Under the pieces are notes generated by a model. That model was not told the origin of the DNA. It did not search any database and saw only the letters and a program-made list of their open reading frames with translations. From positions 1 to 64,000 of IMG/VR virus record IMGVR_UViG_3300047564_005375: a stretch of DNA of 64,000 nt. One strand, 5' to 3'. The translations under genes were made by a program, and so were the position numbers. Below, in pieces: positions 62,349 to 64,000 of this stretch (position 1 is the first letter of the stretch; every line of letters starts with the position of its first letter). The DNA comes from a virus.

Positions 62349-62355
62349 ATAAATA
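62349..62355 (-). promoter_or_regulatory. Candidate late promoter element TATTTAT
   Basis: Coding-strand context AAAGTATTTATCTTTGT, 6 bp before the ATG at 62342 of the BppU-like gene; the element sits in a short palindrome (ACAAAG/CTTTGT). Confidence 0.4.
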
Positions 62356-62360
62356 CTTTG

Positions 62361-64000
62361 TTAGGACTCTTTTCTTAACCCCGCATCATAAAACTCAAAT
62401 CTGTCATGTTCCGTGGGGGTAATCATCATTAAACCTGGTTTGATGTTACCCGCCTTAGTTTCTTGGAAGATGTAACTCATCCAAGTTTGTTCGAAAGGTC
62501 TTTCCCATTTGGTTGTTAGGAACATTTTTTCATTACCATACTTAGAAACCACTTGGGGCCAATTACAATAATAAACTTCACCAATTGAGAACGGGATTCC
62601 CTTATAGGAAAACATTTGATTAAACTTAGTTCTCGGAGCATTTGGGTCTAAACCTTGTACGGGTAACGTTGGCTTTTCAGGCCAGTACTCCTCTCTTTTG
62701 TGTTGAGGTACGTTATACCATGACCATTGAACTCCATTATCACCATAAAATTCGGAGTAATTCAATTTGATAAAGTCCAAAGAATTATTTTTGGTAATCT
62801 CAAGAGATTTGTTATAAATGTCGGTCACGTGTCTGTTGAAACCGTTTCTACAAACTTGGTCTTGCCCTTTGTAAAAAAACATATCATCTTCAAAGAACCA
62901 ATAGAAATCGAAATCATTTTCTTGAGCATGTTCAGCAATCCATTGTCTACCCCCACAAATACCTAAGTTATCTTTTTTGATATGTTCAAAATTATATTGA
63001 TTACAAAGTTCTAAGTATTTTTCTGTGGTAGACAAATCAGAGGAATTGTCCAACAAGAATTTTTTTGGTTTGTCAAGAAAATTTCGGTCGTAAATTTCCA
63101 TCGACTTCATTAGTGTCTCAAATTGATTCGGACTGTTGAAGGTAATGACATAAAGTGCTGTGTTCTCAATATTCAATTTATTGTAATTCGAAACACCATT
63201 AACATTTTTTAAAACGTGTTTGTCGTTTTTTAAATCTTCACAAAACTTTCCAATTAGACCATTATCCTCAATCTCGTAGTAATCAAACATATCAGAGTGT
63301 CTGTACAACATAATACTAAAAAGAGATTCTTCAGTGCCCATGTATCCTTCATTGAGTGTGGATTGTAACACGTTGTAGTAAATCCCATTTACATCACCGA
63401 TAACACTTTTACTACCACCAAACAAACCTCCTCTACAAACTAACTTTACATCGGAACCTGCGTATTGATTAATCTTAGGATATGTGAATCCATGAATCTC
63501 GGTTTCCGCTTTATAAGGAAATGCAATAAACCCAAACTTAGAAAATAATTTATCAAATTTGTTTTGTATTTTATCATGAGTGAAGTAACCCCAATGTACA
63601 GTGTTTGTAATTCCGGCATCAATCCAATACATGTATTGGGAATTGAATTGGTCCATTATACGAGCATCATTTAACAAAAACATTTTTGACATCACAAGTG
63701 GATTGTACATTTCCAACTTAGCTTGTGTTGATTCCGGTAACCAACCAGACTGATTGTACCAAGAGGGATTCGTTCTTATTTTTTGAATTTTGTCGTATAT
63801 GTCATTTTTGAACCAATCCTGAGACCGAGGTATAAATTGAGTGTTTTCTCTACTTCTTCTTTCGAAAACAAAACTTTCCAACTCGGGGTCTCCAAAAATA
63901 ATCATGTTATTTTCCACTTTAAGAAGTTGGTCAAACTTTTCTAAGTAGTGTTCAAAACTCCTTGACCAACCTTCTGTCAAAGAATCTCTTTTGATATTCC
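62361..64000 (-). CDS. Two-domain glycosyltransferase-like protein (5' end outside window)
   Basis: At least 546 residues. The frame is open to the window edge beyond the TTG at 63980, so the true start lies outside. The first domain (about 1-260) resembles the HtrL/YibB family: SRSFEHYLEKFDQLLKVENN, NPLVMSKMFLLNDARI, QYMYWIDAGITN and FGGSKSVIGDVN. The second domain (about 280-545) looks like a GT-A glycosyltransferase: ALYVITFNSPNQFETLMKSM, NLGICGGRQWIAEHA and the acidic metal-site motif FYWFFEDDMFF. It may transfer sugars to virion proteins or host surface glycans, or modify phage DNA. No signal peptide or membrane segment is seen in the visible part. Confidence 0.65.
   Translation of the reverse strand, partial: NIKRDSLTEGWSRSFEHYLEKFDQLLKVENNMIIFGDPELESFVFERRSRENTQFIPRSQDWFKNDIYDKIQKIRTNPSWYNQSGWLPESTQAKLEMYNPLVMSKMFLLNDARIMDQFNSQYMYWIDAGITNTVHWGYFTHDKIQNKFDKLFSKFGFIAFPYKAETEIHGFTYPKINQYAGSDVKLVCRGGLFGGSKSVIGDVNGIYYNVLQSTLNEGYMGTEESLFSIMLYRHSDMFDYYEIEDNGLIGKFCEDLKNDKHVLKNVNGVSNYNKLNIENTALYVITFNSPNQFETLMKSMEIYDRNFLDKPKKFLLDNSSDLSTTEKYLELCNQYNFEHIKKDNLGICGGRQWIAEHAQENDFDFYWFFEDDMFFYKGQDQVCRNGFNRHVTDIYNKSLEITKNNSLDFIKLNYSEFYGDNGVQWSWYNVPQHKREEYWPEKPTLPVQGLDPNAPRTKFNQMFSYKGIPFSIGEVYYCNWPQVVSKYGNEKMFLTTKWERPFEQTWMSYIFQETKAGNIKPGLMMITPTEHDRFEFYDAGLRKES

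Noticed and set aside
1-64000. tRNA genes, integrase, insertion sequences or CRISPR arrays
   Set aside because: No cloverleaf-like sequence, transposase or recombinase motif or spaced repeats were seen; all long gaps are under about 130 bases.

Overview
This window looks like part of a large, AT-rich tailed-phage genome with a T4-type (contractile-tail) core, probably infecting a member of the Bacteroidota. The T4-type core is seen directly. It comprises baseplate wedge gp6 and gp25, tail sheath and tube, a tape-measure protein, a LysM-like baseplate protein, neck proteins, gp41 helicase, UvsX, a 5'-3' exonuclease, gp32 SSB and a family B DNA polymerase. The Bacteroidota host is inferred from SprB-like repeats in a tail protein, an ATP-cone on the ribonucleotide reductase beta subunit rather than alpha, and starts that mostly lack a Shine-Dalgarno sequence and have A/T-rich leaders. 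No capsid, portal or terminase gene is present, so this is an internal fragment. Both end genes run off the window.

Layout. 1-22.6 kb (minus strand) is a tail-fibre/baseplate-periphery block read from gp25 and gp6 down through very large structural proteins. These include a 1615-aa protein, a PKD-domain protein, a tail-protein-I-like protein, a 1281-aa SprB-repeat protein and a collagen-like fibre. 22.6-30.8 kb (minus) is the replication and nucleotide block: gp32, a small protein, uvsX, 5' exonuclease, an unknown, gp41, nrdB, nrdA, closed by a strong terminator. 30.8-51.7 kb (minus) is the tail tube, sheath and central baseplate block: sheath, HAD phosphatase-like, tube, tail-assembly-chaperone-like pair, tape measure, an OmpA-domain baseplate protein, a LysM-like protein and a 2397-aa hub-like protein. 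51.8-58.8 kb is mixed. The gp15-like and gp14-like neck genes are on the minus strand and the gp13-like gene is on the plus strand. Between them sits a plus-strand cargo of a SET-domain protein, a SNF2 helicase split by a frameshift, and a superoxide dismutase fused to a nuclease-like C-terminus. 58.8-64 kb (minus) holds a small HsdS-TRD-like protein, DNA polymerase, a BppU-like protein and a two-domain glycosyltransferase-like protein.

Regulation. A 7-bp element, TATTTAT on the coding strand, lies 4-36 bp upstream of thirteen start codons. Twelve are virion, unknown or baseplate-type genes and one is the SOD fusion. None precedes a replication gene. It is a candidate late promoter element. 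Sigma70/Flavobacterium-like promoters with 17-bp spacing precede gp32, DNA polymerase and the SET gene. Five rho-independent terminators isolate nrdA, gp32, a small operon, the tail tube and the tail sheath. No tRNA, CRISPR array, insertion sequence or integrase was seen. No gene-free gap exceeds about 130 bases.

The most unusual items are the SOD-nuclease fusion in a cargo island that splits the neck genes, a missed 58-aa overlapping gene just before the tape measure, the OmpA-type domain inside a baseplate protein, and the shared TATTTAT element.
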